64,000 nucleotides of DNA from Duganella alba (GTDB lineage: Bacteria; Pseudomonadota; Gammaproteobacteria; Burkholderiales; Burkholderiaceae_D). Location: contig NZ_WKJN01000005.1 in assembly GCF_009674495.1 (NCBI RefSeq), forward strand, positions 62,001 through 126,000, given 5' to 3'. Below the pieces are notes generated by a model, which saw only the letters and a program-made list of their open reading frames with translations, was not told the origin of the DNA and ran no database searches. The position numbers were made by a program, and so were the translations under genes. This document shows, in pieces, positions 6,928 through 17,000 of this stretch (position 1 is the stretch's first letter; each line of letters starts with the position of its first letter).

Positions 6928-8889
6928 ATGGAACTCACGTCCCTGTCACTACCGCCGCTGAGCGCCGGCGGCGAAGTCATCACTTTCTATTCTTACAAGG
7001 GCGGTACGGGCCGCACCATGGCGCTGGCGAATATCGCGGTGCTGCTGGCGCGACAGCAAAACGCCACCGCACCGGTACTGATGATCGACTGGGACCTGGA
7101 AGCGCCGGGCTTGCATCATTATTTTGTGCACCAGCAGGAAAACAAGCCGGGCGTGCTGGAATTCTTCGAAGCCTGCCGCGAGCAGCTGTTGCGCCGGCGC
7201 AGCACCGGCCTGGCCATCGACGACGATGAGCTGGCGCACGAGGTGCTGGCCGCCGTCGGCTGGGAGCAATACGTGACCCGTGTCGATGAAAGCAGCCAGC
7301 TGTACATGATGCGCGCCGGCCGCTTCGACGACAGCTATCCCGACCGGCTGGCCTCGATGCAGTGGGAGGAGCTGTTTTATGCCTGCCCGGCGCTGTTCCG
7401 CTGTTTTGCCGAGCGCCTGTCGCGCCACTTCCGTTACGTGCTGGTCGACTCCCGCACCGGCCGCACGGACAGCGCCGGCGTCTGCACCACCTTGCTGCCG
7501 CGCAAACTGGTGCTGATGTTCACGCCCAACCGCCAAAGCCTGGAAGGGTTGCAGGCGCTGGTCACGCGCGCCACCACCTACCGGCGCAGCCACGAGGACG
7601 AGCAGCGCCCGCTGCTGATCTATCCCTTGCCGTCGCGCGTGGACACCGGCGACGCCGCCGAGCGCGCGCAGTGGCGGCGCGGCGACGCCACCCAGCACAT
7701 TCCCGGTTACCAGCCCGGCTTCGAGGAGTTGATACGCGAGTGCTACGGTTTGCAGCAGGTTTCGTTGGAGAGCTATTTCGACGAGGTGCAGTTGCAGCAG
7801 AACCGCTCGGTGGCCTATGGCGAGCAGCTGGCGGTGCGGCTGGATCAGGGCGGCGACCGTTTTTCCATGACGCGCACCTTCGAAGCCTTTCTTGCCTGGC
7901 TGGCGCCGGGCTACTTCCCGTGGCAGTCCGGCGGCGAAATCGCACTGCTGGGTTCGATCGGCGCCTCGCGTTGCGCGCTGGAGGAGGGCGGCAGCGCGGC
8001 GCGCGCGGCCCTGCAGCCGCTGGCGCACGATCTCAACCTGCTGGGCGAGCTGTACCGGCGCGAAGGCAAGCTGCGGCAGGCGCTGGCCGCGCTGGAGGAA
8101 AGCCTGTCGCTGCGCCAGCGCAGCCTCGGCGAGGATCACGCCGACACGCTGGCCAGCAAGACCAATCTGGCCGGCGCGCTGCGCCAGCAGGGGCGGCTGG
8201 ACGAGGCGCAATTCCTCGATGAGTGCATTCTTGAGGCGCGCGAGCGCATGCTGGGCACGGAACATTTCGACACGCTCACCGCGCGCGCCAATCTGGCCGC
8301 CACGCTGGGCCTGCAAGGCCGGGTGGCCGAAGCGCTGGTGTTGCAGGACAATGTGCTGGACACCTACACCCGCCTGTTCGGCCCGGATCACCTGCAAACC
8401 CTGGGCGCCAAGGCGGCGCGCGCCGAACTGTTGTTGCAGCGGGGCGACCTGCAGCATGCCCGCGCGGTACAGGAGCAAGTGCTGGCGGCGCGCCGCCGCC
8501 TGCTGGGCGCCGAGCATGCCGACACGCTGCGCAGCAAGACGTCGCTGGCGTATACCTTGCTTCAAATGCAAGAACTGGACGCGGCGCGCAGCCTGCTGGA
8601 CGCCGTGCTGCAAGCCCATCTGCGCCGCCTGGGGCCGGAGCATGCGGAAACCCGGCGCGCGCGCGAGCAGCTGATTGATGTTCAATTGCAACTCGGCGTG
8701 CCGACCGACGAAGCGCCGCTGGTGCCGGAATTGCATCAGGACGCCGCCATGGACGACTACGGCGACGCGCTGGTGCGGCCGCTGCGACGCCCGGTGCAGG
8801 CCGCCGCCAGCAGCGCGTGGTCGCGGGCGGCGGATGAACTGCTGGCGCTCGATGGGCATCTGTACGGCAGCCGCACGCCGCCGCGTTGA
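6928..8889 (+). CDS. KGGxGR-type P-loop ATPase with C-terminal TPR array
   Basis: 653 residues. The N-terminal half is a MinD/ParA-like (SIMIBI) P-loop domain: YSYKGGTGRT at residues 21-30, a deviant Walker A in which the usual P-loop Lys of KGGxGK is Arg, then IDWDLEAPG (53-61) and VLVDSRTGRTD (171-181). The second half (about 370-590) contains five roughly 42-residue kinesin-light-chain-type TPRs with the LGxEHxxTL signature. The tail is low complexity. The KGGxGR plus DSRTG combination with TPRs resembles the FxsT-type regulators that are encoded with TIR-like FxsC in actinobacteria, but no radical SAM gene or FxSxx peptide is seen here. Probably the sensor/regulator partner of the TIR protein. 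An AAAGGG site precedes the ATG. Confidence 0.85.
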   Translation: MELTSLSLPPLSAGGEVITFYSYKGGTGRTMALANIAVLLARQQNATAPVLMIDWDLEAPGLHHYFVHQQENKPGVLEFFEACREQLLRRRSTGLAIDDDELAHEVLAAVGWEQYVTRVDESSQLYMMRAGRFDDSYPDRLASMQWEELFYACPALFRCFAERLSRHFRYVLVDSRTGRTDSAGVCTTLLPRKLVLMFTPNRQSLEGLQALVTRATTYRRSHEDEQRPLLIYPLPSRVDTGDAAERAQWRRGDATQHIPGYQPGFEELIRECYGLQQVSLESYFDEVQLQQNRSVAYGEQLAVRLDQGGDRFSMTRTFEAFLAWLAPGYFPWQSGGEIALLGSIGASRCALEEGGSAARAALQPLAHDLNLLGELYRREGKLRQALAALEESLSLRQRSLGEDHADTLASKTNLAGALRQQGRLDEAQFLDECILEARERMLGTEHFDTLTARANLAATLGLQGRVAEALVLQDNVLDTYTRLFGPDHLQTLGAKAARAELLLQRGDLQHARAVQEQVLAARRRLLGAEHADTLRSKTSLAYTLLQMQELDAARSLLDAVLQAHLRRLGPEHAETRRAREQLIDVQLQLGVPTDEAPLVPELHQDAAMDDYGDALVRPLRRPVQAAASSAWSRAADELLALDGHLYGSRTPPR

Positions 8890-8970
8890 CGAAAATTTAT
8901 ACGAAATTTATACGTAAAGGGAACGGTCGGCATGCGCAGCGCGGCCATTGCTTCAGGTAAAATCATTTGA

Positions 8971-9708
8971 ATGAAAATCCTGATTAGCAATGACGACGGC
9001 TATCTGGCGCCGGGCATCAATGCGCTGGCCAACGCGCTTGCCTCCATCGCCGAGATCGTGGTGGTGGCGCCGGACAGCAACCGCTCGGGCGCGTCGAACT
9101 CCCTGTCGCTGGACCGGCCTTTGTCGGTGCAGCAGGCAAGCAATGGTTTTTATTTTGTCAACGGCACACCCAGCGATTGCGTGCACGTGGCGCTGACGGC
9201 GCTGCTCGATTACCGGCCGGACCTGGTCGTTTCGGGCATCAACAACGGTCCCAACATGGGGGACGACACGCTGTATTCCGGCACCGTGGCCGCCGCCACC
9301 GAGGGCTATCTGTTCGGTATTCCGGCCATCGCCTTCTCGCAGGGCGCCTACGGCTGGGAGCATATCGACGATGCCGCCCGTCATGCGCGCGACATTATCC
9401 AGCGTTACTATGAAACGTTGCCGCAGCCGTATCTGCTGAACGTGAATATACCCAACCGTCCTTATGATCAGCTTAATCAGATGGTCGCCACCCGCCTGGG
9501 CCGGCGCCACCAGTCCGAGCCGGTGATCAAGGCCCAGGACCCGCGCGGCCGGGATATTTACTGGATCGGCCCGCCGGGCGCCTGCAAGGACGCCGGCGAA
9601 GGCACGGATTTCCATGCCTGCGCCAACGGCCGCACGTCGATCACCCCGCTGCAGATCGACCTGACGCACACCTCCCAACTCAATGCATTGGCAAAGGCCT
9701 TGGCATGA
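8971..9708 (+). CDS. surE: 5'/3'-nucleotidase SurE
   Basis: 245 residues, full length for SurE. The metal-binding NDDG motif is at residues 7-10, and [19 protein letters not shown] supplies the family nucleotide/metal site. It dephosphorylates nucleoside 5'- and 3'-monophosphates in the cytoplasm and is linked to stationary-phase survival. The stop overlaps the pcm start by four bases (ATGA), the classic surE-pcm coupling, followed by nlpD and rpoS. No terminator is visible in the 81 bases separating it from the upstream ATPase-TPR gene. Confidence 0.97.
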   Translation: MKILISNDDGYLAPGINALANALASIAEIVVVAPDSNRSGASNSLSLDRPLSVQQASNGFYFVNGTPSDCVHVALTALLDYRPDLVVSGINNGPNMGDDTLYSGTVAAATEGYLFGIPAIAFSQGAYGWEHIDDAARHARDIIQRYYETLPQPYLLNVNIPNRPYDQLNQMVATRLGRRHQSEPVIKAQDPRGRDIYWIGPPGACKDAGEGTDFHACANGRTSITPLQIDLTHTSQLNALAKALA

Positions 9709-10574
9709 ACGAAAAAAACCGTACCTTCCCTTTGCCGCTGTCCTCGGTAGTCGACCAGGGGGCCAGGAAGGCAACGGTATTCAAGCCGGTGGCGACACCG
9801 CAAACCGCCACCCAGAACGCCGCGCGCCACGCGCCGCCGCAGTATCCGGCGCCGCGCGCGGTGGCCACGCCGTCCAAGTCGCACAGCTATGCCATGGAGC
9901 GCGCGCAGCCGGCGCCGGCCCAGGCGCCGCGCCAGAATCCGCTGGTGTCGGACGCGGTACGCCGCGCCATGGTGCAGCGTATCGCCAGGCAGGGCGTCAA
10001 GGACCCGCTGGTGCTGGGCGCGATGGAGACCGTGCCGCGCCACATGTTCATGGACGAGGGGCTGGCGCCGCAAGCCTATGTCGACGCCTCGCTGCCGATT
10101 GGTCACCACCAGACCATTTCCCAGCCCTACATCGTGGCCCGCATGATCGAGGTGATGCGCAACGGCGGCCAGTTGCAGCGCGTGCTGGAGATCGGCACCG
10201 GTTGCGGCTACCAGGCGGCGGTGTTGTCCTGCGTGGCGCAGGAGGTGTATTCGATCGAGCGCATCAAGCCGCTGCACGAGCTGGCCAAGGCCAATCTGCG
10301 GCCCCTGCGTGTGCCGAACCTGCGTCTGCACTACGGAGATGGTATGCTTGGCCTGCCGCAAGCGGCGCCGTTTGACGGTATCATTCTGGCCGCGGCCGGA
10401 ATGGAGGTGCCGCAAGCCCTGCTGGAGCAGTTGGCCGTCGGCGGCCGCCTGGTCGCGCCGGTAGGCGTCCGCACCCAGCATTTGGAACTGATTACGCGCA
10501 TCGGCAAGACGGAATGGACCAGTGAAACGCTGGAAGATTGCCACTTCGTGCCCTTGCGTCCGGGCGTGGTGTAG
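9705..10574 (+). CDS. pcm: Protein-L-isoaspartate O-methyltransferase
   Basis: 289 residues. The SAM-binding motif [16 protein letters not shown] and the preceding [14 protein letters not shown] block, which binds the isoaspartyl substrate, are intact, so it should methylate isoaspartyl residues to start repair of aged proteins. The first 75-80 residues are a Pro/Ala/Gln-rich extension that the E. coli enzyme (208 residues) lacks; it looks disordered. The ATG overlaps the surE stop, which fixes the start and makes the extension part of the translated frame. Confidence 0.95.
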   Translation: MNEKNRTFPLPLSSVVDQGARKATVFKPVATPQTATQNAARHAPPQYPAPRAVATPSKSHSYAMERAQPAPAQAPRQNPLVSDAVRRAMVQRIARQGVKDPLVLGAMETVPRHMFMDEGLAPQAYVDASLPIGHHQTISQPYIVARMIEVMRNGGQLQRVLEIGTGCGYQAAVLSCVAQEVYSIERIKPLHELAKANLRPLRVPNLRLHYGDGMLGLPQAAPFDGIILAAAGMEVPQALLEQLAVGGRLVAPVGVRTQHLELITRIGKTEWTSETLEDCHFVPLRPGVV

Positions 10575-10587
10575 CCCGAACCACTAG

Positions 10588-11559
10588 ATGAAAATGAGAA
10601 TGACGAATAAAAGCAATTTGCTCGCACTGGGCTTTGTGCTCGTAGTATTGAGCGCCTGCCAAAGCCCTCCTAATCAAGCCCCGGTTGTAGACCGCACGAT
10701 TCCGCCCGCCGTCAAACCCGCCACGCCAAGCGAGACGGCGCAGATCGCCCGCGACGAGCGCGGCCTGTACACCGTCAAAAAAGGCGACACCCTGATCCGC
10801 ATCGCGCTGGAATACGGCCAGAACTACCGCGATCTGGTGGCCTGGAACAACCTGGCCAATCCGAACGACATCAAGGTCGACCAGGTGCTGCGCGTGCTGC
10901 CGCCGGACAGCGCACAGGGTGCTCCCAACAGCCCTGGCGTGGAAACCGCCGCCGTCATCATGCCGCCGTCGGACAAGACGCCGCCACCGGCGCCGGTGGT
11001 CAAGAAAACCGGCCCGAAGGGCGACAAGAAGCCGTATTCGGAAGCCAACCTGGCCGAGCTGCAACGTAGCGACAATGGCAAGGAGACGGTCGCCGCATCG
11101 TCGCCAGCACCGGCGCCGGCCGCCGCTGCCGTCGCGCGCCCCTCGGCGCCGCCGGCTGCGCCAGCCGCACCGGCGCTGGCCGCCGACGACGCCAGCGTCA
11201 GCTGGATCTGGCCGGCCGAAGGCAAGGTGGTCGCCACCTTTGACGAAGGCAAGAACAAGGGCGTCGACATCGCCGGCAAGGCAGGCCAGCAAGTCGTGGC
11301 GGCCGGCGCAGGAAAAGTGATGTATGCCGGCAGCGGCATCCGTGGTTATGGTAATCTCGTTATTGTGAAGCACAGTACTAATTTGTTGTCCGCCTATGCG
11401 CACAACCGGACCATCCTGGTGAAGGAAGGTCAGAGCGTGAACAAGGGACAAATGATTGCGGAAATGGGCGATTCCGATACCGACTCCGTCAAGCTGCACT
11501 TTGAAATCCGGCAGCAGGGCAAACCGGTGGACCCGTCGCGCTTCCTGCCTAACCGCTAG
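10588..11559 (+). CDS. nlpD: Murein hydrolase activator NlpD-like lipoprotein (LysM-M23)
   Basis: 323 residues. A lipoprotein signal ends in the lipobox VLSAC, followed by a LysM domain ([18 protein letters not shown]), a long Pro/Ala linker, and an M23/LytM domain. In the LytM fold the catalytic zinc ligands are degenerate: the HxxxD site reads NKGVDI and the HxH site reads KLH. This is characteristic of NlpD/EnvC-type activators of N-acetylmuramyl-L-alanine amidases rather than of an active peptidase. It sits between pcm and rpoS as in most gammaproteobacteria and betaproteobacteria, and in related species the rpoS promoter lies inside nlpD. Confidence 0.93.
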   Translation: MKMRMTNKSNLLALGFVLVVLSACQSPPNQAPVVDRTIPPAVKPATPSETAQIARDERGLYTVKKGDTLIRIALEYGQNYRDLVAWNNLANPNDIKVDQVLRVLPPDSAQGAPNSPGVETAAVIMPPSDKTPPPAPVVKKTGPKGDKKPYSEANLAELQRSDNGKETVAASSPAPAPAAAAVARPSAPPAAPAAPALAADDASVSWIWPAEGKVVATFDEGKNKGVDIAGKAGQQVVAAGAGKVMYAGSGIRGYGNLVIVKHSTNLLSAYAHNRTILVKEGQSVNKGQMIAEMGDSDTDSVKLHFEIRQQGKPVDPSRFLPNR

Positions 11560-11576
11560 CTGAGCCATGTAAAGCC

Positions 11577-12572
11577 ATGACCTCGACGCCGCACGATCAG
11601 ATGGATGACGATTCGCTCCCGGACGATTTTCGCGACGAGGAGGCTGGCGTCGACGGCGCCGAGGAAGGCGACGCGCCGGAAACCGGCGCGGTGCTGGAAA
11701 GCGTCGACGAACTGAAAAAAGTGCTGGCCGCCGAGCTGTCCACCGACACCACCCAGCACTACCTGAACCAGATCGGCACCCGGCCGCTGCTGACCGCGCC
11801 ACAGGAAGTCCACTACGCCACGCTGGCCAAGGCCGGCGACTTCAGCGCGCGCCAGACCATGATCGAGCACAACCTGCGGCTGGTGGTGTCGATCGCCAAG
11901 CACTACATCAACCGCGGCGTGGTGCTGCTCGACATGATCGAAGAGGGCAATATCGGCCTGATGCGCGCCATCGACAAGTTCGAGCCCGAGCGCGGCTTCC
12001 GTTTCTCGACCTATGCGACCTGGTGGATACGCCAGAGCATCGAGCGCGCCATCATGAACCAGGCGCGCACGGTGCGCCTGCCGGTGCACATGGTGCGCGA
12101 GCTGAACCAGATCCTGCGCGGCAAATACCATCTTGAAGCCCAGCACCACAACGGCAAGGACGCCACCGCCGAGGACATCGCCGAACTGGTCGGCCGCCCG
12201 GTGGAGGAGGTGCAGGACATCCTGGCCTTGTCCGAGCACGCCACCTCGCTCGATGCGCCGCTGGACAACGACCCGCAATCGTCGCTGATGGACATGCTGC
12301 CCGGCGACAGCGACGACAGTCCCGACGCCCGCGCCGAGCACCACGAAATGACGGTGCTGGTGCGCGACTGGCTGACCAAGCTGCCGGACAAGCAGCGCAT
12401 CGTCATCATGCGCCGCTTCGGCCTCGACAACGACGACCCGGCCACGCTGGAAACCCTGGCCGAGGAAATGGGCGTGACGCGCGAGCGGGTGCGCCAGATC
12501 CAGCAGGAAGCGCTGGTCAAACTCAAGCGCGCCATGGCCGCGCGCGGCGTGGTCCGCGATTCGCTGCTGTAG
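11577..12572 (+). CDS. rpoS: RNA polymerase sigma factor RpoS
   Basis: 331 residues with all group-2 sigma70 regions. Region 2 includes [16 protein letters not shown] and [15 protein letters not shown], which contact the -10 element and melt DNA; region 3 includes [11 protein letters not shown]; region 4 ends with [20 protein letters not shown], the -35 recognition helix. The N-terminal 60 residues are acidic and low complexity, as in betaproteobacterial RpoS. It is the general stress/stationary-phase sigma factor. Position after nlpD supports RpoS over RpoD or RpoH. Confidence 0.97.
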   Translation: MTSTPHDQMDDDSLPDDFRDEEAGVDGAEEGDAPETGAVLESVDELKKVLAAELSTDTTQHYLNQIGTRPLLTAPQEVHYATLAKAGDFSARQTMIEHNLRLVVSIAKHYINRGVVLLDMIEEGNIGLMRAIDKFEPERGFRFSTYATWWIRQSIERAIMNQARTVRLPVHMVRELNQILRGKYHLEAQHHNGKDATAEDIAELVGRPVEEVQDILALSEHATSLDAPLDNDPQSSLMDMLPGDSDDSPDARAEHHEMTVLVRDWLTKLPDKQRIVIMRRFGLDNDDPATLETLAEEMGVTRERVRQIQQEALVKLKRAMAARGVVRDSLL

Positions 12573-12650
12573 TCACTTCCCATTCTGCTATCATATTGGC
12601 CCCGGCGCATCCGCCGGCGCCTATCTTTTGTCATTTCAAAATTGAACGTT

Positions 12651-13991
12651 ATGCAAGAAAATACCATCGACATCAAATCGCTCGACATGGACGCCCGTGG
12701 CGTCGGCCACATTGAGAATGAAGACGGCTCGCCGGGCAAGGTGGTGTTTGTGGAAGGCGCGCTGCCGGGCGAGCGCGTCAGCTTCGAAACGTTCAAGAAG
12801 AAGAAAAACTGGGAAGCGGCGCGCATGACCGCGCTGCACCGCGAATCGTCGATGCGCGTGGTGCCGAAGTGCGAGCACTTCGACTACTGCGGCGGCTGCT
12901 CGATGCAGCACCTGGAAGCGACCGCGCAGGTGGCGATCAAGCAGCGTGTGCTGGAAGATAACCTGTGGCACATCGGCAAGGTCCACGCCGACAACATCAT
13001 GCGGCCGATGTACGGCCCGACCTGGGGCTACCGCTACCGCGCGCGCCTGTCGGTGCGCTGGGTGGAAAAGAAGGGAACGGTGCTGGTCGGCTTCAAGGAA
13101 AAGCGCTCGGTATTCGTGGCCGACATCAAGAGCTGCCAGATCCTGCCCAAGCACGTGTCGGACATGCTGCTGCCGCTGCGCGCGCTGATCGGCTCGCTGA
13201 CCCTGTTCAACCAGATCCCGCAGATCGAACTGGCGATCGGCGAAGACGTCACCGCCATGGTGCTGCGTATCATGGCGCCGATGACGGCCGACGACGAAAC
13301 CAAGGTCAAGGCTTTCGCCGACCAGTACGGCGTGCAGTTCTGGCTGCAGACCAAGGGCCCGGAAACGGCCGCGCCGTTCTACCCGCTGGAACCGCAGCTG
13401 CACTACCTGCTGCCGGAATTCGGTGTGCGCATGCCGTTCAAACCGGTCGATTTCACGCAGGTCAATCACCACATCAACCGCGTGCTGGTGCACAAGGCGC
13501 TGCGCCTGCTGGACGTGCAGCCGCAAGACCGCGTGGCCGACCTGTTCTGCGGCCTGGGCAACTTCACGCTGCCGCTGGCGACGTTGGCGCGCGAAGTGGT
13601 CGGCATCGAAGGCAGCGAAACGCTGACCGAGCGTTCGCTGAGCAACGCCAAGGCCAACGGCCTGGACGGCAAGACCACCTTCTACAACCGCAACCTGTTC
13701 GAAGTGACGGCGGCGGACCTGATCGCGCTGGGCAAGTTCGACCGCATGCTGATCGACCCGCCGCGCGACGGCGCCATGGCCTTGTGCGAAGCGCTGGGCG
13801 CGCTGCGCCAGACCAATCCGGAGTTCCTGCCGAAGCGCATCGTCTACGTCTCGTGCAGCCCGTCGACGCTGGCGCGCGACGCCAGCGCGCTGGTCAACCT
13901 GGCCGGCTACAAGCTGGACAAGGCCGGCGTGGTCAATATGTTCCCGCACACCTCGCACGTCGAATCGATGGCGGTGTTCGACCTGACGTAA
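12651..13991 (+). CDS. rlmD: 23S rRNA (uracil1939-C5)-methyltransferase RlmD
   Basis: 446 residues from ATG 12651 (a TTG three codons upstream is possible). It has an N-terminal TRAM RNA-binding domain, then the Fe-S cysteine motif CEHFDYCGGCSMQH with a fourth ligand near KSCQILPK, a SAM-binding motif VADLFCGLGNFTLPLA, and the catalytic region YVSCSPSTLARD with the nucleophilic Cys. This set separates RlmD from TrmA and RlmC. A weak GC-rich hairpin at 12602-12617 lies between rpoS and this gene. Confidence 0.95.
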   Translation: MQENTIDIKSLDMDARGVGHIENEDGSPGKVVFVEGALPGERVSFETFKKKKNWEAARMTALHRESSMRVVPKCEHFDYCGGCSMQHLEATAQVAIKQRVLEDNLWHIGKVHADNIMRPMYGPTWGYRYRARLSVRWVEKKGTVLVGFKEKRSVFVADIKSCQILPKHVSDMLLPLRALIGSLTLFNQIPQIELAIGEDVTAMVLRIMAPMTADDETKVKAFADQYGVQFWLQTKGPETAAPFYPLEPQLHYLLPEFGVRMPFKPVDFTQVNHHINRVLVHKALRLLDVQPQDRVADLFCGLGNFTLPLATLAREVVGIEGSETLTERSLSNAKANGLDGKTTFYNRNLFEVTAADLIALGKFDRMLIDPPRDGAMALCEALGALRQTNPEFLPKRIVYVSCSPSTLARDASALVNLAGYKLDKAGVVNMFPHTSHVESMAVFDLT

Positions 13992-14071
13992 TGTTTTTCT
14001 TCTAAGATTATTGACTTTGCAGGAGGCGTGCGCAACACTGGTCTGATTGTTAATCAGCGCCTGGAGTTGGC

Positions 14072-17000
14072 ATGCGCCTCCTGTCCCGCATCATCACGCA
14101 GGCTGCCTTGTGCAGCCTGCCGTTGGCCGTTCTGGCCGATACTTCCGTCAGCGCTTTTTCACCGTCGGGCACCGTCAAGGGCGTGCGCCAGGTGGCGGCG
14201 CGCTTCAGCGGGCAGATGGTGCCGCTGGGCGACATGCGCCTTGGCGACCCGTTCAGCGTCGATTGTCCGGAAGAGGGCAAGGGCCGATGGATTGACGGCC
14301 AGAACTGGAGCTACGACTTCGCGCGCGACCTGCCGGCCGGCGTGGCCTGTCGCTTCACGCTCAAAACGACCTCAAGGACATCGCCGGCAAGCCGCTGAGC
14401 GGCGAACGCCATTTCGCCTTCGACACCGGCGGCCCGGCGGTGGTGGAAGCGGCGCCGCGCGAAGGCGCCAGCTCCATCGACGATCAGCAGATCTTCGTGC
14501 TGGGCCTGGACGCGCCGGCCAGCGACGCAACGGTGGCCGCGCATGCCTGGTGCCAGGCCGAAGGCATCAACGAAAAAATCGGCGTGCGCGTGCTGCAAGG
14601 CGCGGAACGCCAGCGCGTGCTCGATCTGCGCAAGTCCTTCACCGAGCGCTATCTGTCGCTGTATTTCAAGGCGCGCGGCGTGGTGTGGCGCGCCACCGCT
14701 AAGCTGAACAACCAGCGGCTCGACAAGCTGCCGATCGTGGTGCTGCAATGCCAGCGCGCGTTGCCGGCCGAGGCGCAGGTGACGCTGGTGTGGGGCGCCG
14801 GCATCGCGGCCGACAGCGGCATCGCCACCACGCAGGATCAGACCTTGAGCTACAAGACGCGTCCCGACTTCAACGCGCGCTTCAGCTGCGACCGACTGTC
14901 CGCCGACGGCGGCTGCATTCCATTCCTGCCGATGCATGTGCAGTTCTCGGCGCCGGTCAAGCGCGCCGACGCGCTGGCCGTGAAGATCTCCGCGCCGGGC
15001 GGCAAGGTGTTCAAGCCGGTGCTGAGCAAGGAAGAGGAAAACAGCGAGTACCTGCAATGGCTGAACATCAACGGCCCGTTCCCGGAACAGACGAAACTGA
15101 CGCTGTCGCTGCCGGCGGGCCTGAAGGACGACGCCGGCCGCACGCTGGTCAACCAGGCCAGCTTCCCGATGGCGATCCGCACCGATGCGCAACCGCCGCT
15201 GGTCAAGTTCCCGGCGCGCTTCGGCATCATCGAGGCGAAGGGCGACAAGCTGCTGCCGGTCACGGTGCGCAATGTGGAGGCGCGGCTGGCGGCCGGCAAG
15301 GTCGATGGCGGCGCGCTGCGCGTCAACGACGGCGAGGCGTCCGCCGATCAGCAGGACCAGCAGGTCATCGCGTGGCTCAAACGCATGGGCAGCAGCTACA
15401 GCTGGCAGCCGCAGGAACTATGGGGCGATAACCTGAACAAGCAGCTGCTGGACGCCAGGGCCGGCAAGGTGGAACGCTTCGCCATGCCCAAGCCGAATGG
15501 CGGCAAGGCGTTTGAAGTGGTCGGCATCCCGCTGCGCAAGCCGGGCTTCTACGTGGTGGAACTGGCCAGTCCCCGGCTGGGCGCCGGCCTTGGCCTGCGG
15601 CGCGGCACGGCGTATGTCAGCACCGCCGCGCTGGTGACCAATATGGTGGCGCACTTCAAGCACGGCGCGGAATCGTCGGTGGTGTGGGTGACGTCGCTGG
15701 ACAAGGGCAAGCCGGTGCCGCAGGCGCAGGTGGCGGTGCGCGACTACGATGGCAACGTGCTGTGGCAGGGCATTACCGATGGCGGCGGCCTGGCGCACAT
15801 TCGCAAGGAGCTGCCGATGTCGCGCCGCTCCAGGGATGGCCGCTACTTCATCAGCGCGCGGCTGGGCAACGACATGACGTTCACCCTGTCGGACTGGGAT
15901 CGCGGCATCGAGACCTGGCGCTTTAATCTGCCGCGCGGCGAGGGCGGCGCCGACAACGTCATCGCCACCACGGTCTTCGATCGCACGCTGCTGCGCGCCG
16001 GCGAGACGGTGCACATGAAGCACTTCCTGCGCCGTCACGTCGAACAGGGCATCGTGCAGGCGACCAAGGAGCAGGATGGAACGCTGCACATCATCCACGA
16101 AGGCAGCGGCCAGCAATACGAGCAGCCGCTGAAGTGGAACGCCAACGGTTCGGCCGAAAGTACCTGGACCATTCCGGCCGACGCCAAGCAAGGCTGGTAT
16201 GAGTTGATGCTGAGCGGCCGCAGCGCCGGCCGTTTCCGCGTCGAGCAGTTCCGCGTGCCGACCATGAAGGCGTTGCTGCAAGGACCGAAGACGCCGGCGA
16301 TCCAGGCTGCGGCGGTGGACCTGGATGTGCAACTGAGCTACCTGTCCGGCGGCGGCGCGGGCGACGCGCCGGTCCAGCTGCGTACCGTGGTGCAGGACAA
16401 GAGCATCAGCTTTGCCGATTATGCGGATTTCAGCTTCAGCAACGGCGACGTCAAGGTCGGCGCCGAGCGTACCTCGGGCAGCTTCGATGACGACGAAGGC
16501 ATGTACGACGGCGAAGGTGAAGGCGAGGACGGCGCGGTCGCCGGCCCGGCCGCAGTCAAGACCCGCGGCCTGACGCTGGACAAGGCCGGCGGCGCCCGCA
16601 TCACGCTCGATCAGCTGCCCGCCGTGCAGACGCCGCGCGAGCTGATGGCCGAGATGACCTATCAGGACGCCAACGGCGAAACGCTGTCCGCCGCCACGCG
16701 CATTCCGCTGTGGCCATCGAGCTATGTGATCGGCATCCAGCCGGATGGCTGGGTACTCAGCAAGGATGCGCTGAAGTTCACGGTTGCGGTGCTGGACCTG
16801 GAAGGCAGGTCGGTGGCCGATGCGCCGGTGGCGGTGGACTTCTTCCAGCGCCTGTCGTACTCGCACCGCCGGCGCCTGATCGGCGGCTTCTACGCCTACG
16901 AGAACAGCAGCGAAGTCAAGGCGCTGGGCGCGGCCTGCGAAGGCAAGACCGACAACAAGGGACTGCTGATCTGCCAGGTGAAGGCGCCTGCATCGGGAAA

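Noticed and set aside
6949-8859. 636-codon antisense frame over the ATPase-TPR gene
   Set aside because: It is the reverse shadow of the TPR repeats; composition is low complexity and no ribosome site is present.
12602-12617. CCGGCG-CATC-CGCCGG hairpin as the rpoS terminator
   Set aside because: The stem is short and followed by CGCCTATCTTTTG, not a continuous T run; too weak to list as a terminator.
14360-14371. Programmed -1 frameshifting in the alpha-2-macroglobulin gene
   Set aside because: CTC AAA ACG is not a good X XXY YYZ slippery heptamer, and only a single AAAA run is available; a simple base loss or sequencing error is more likely.
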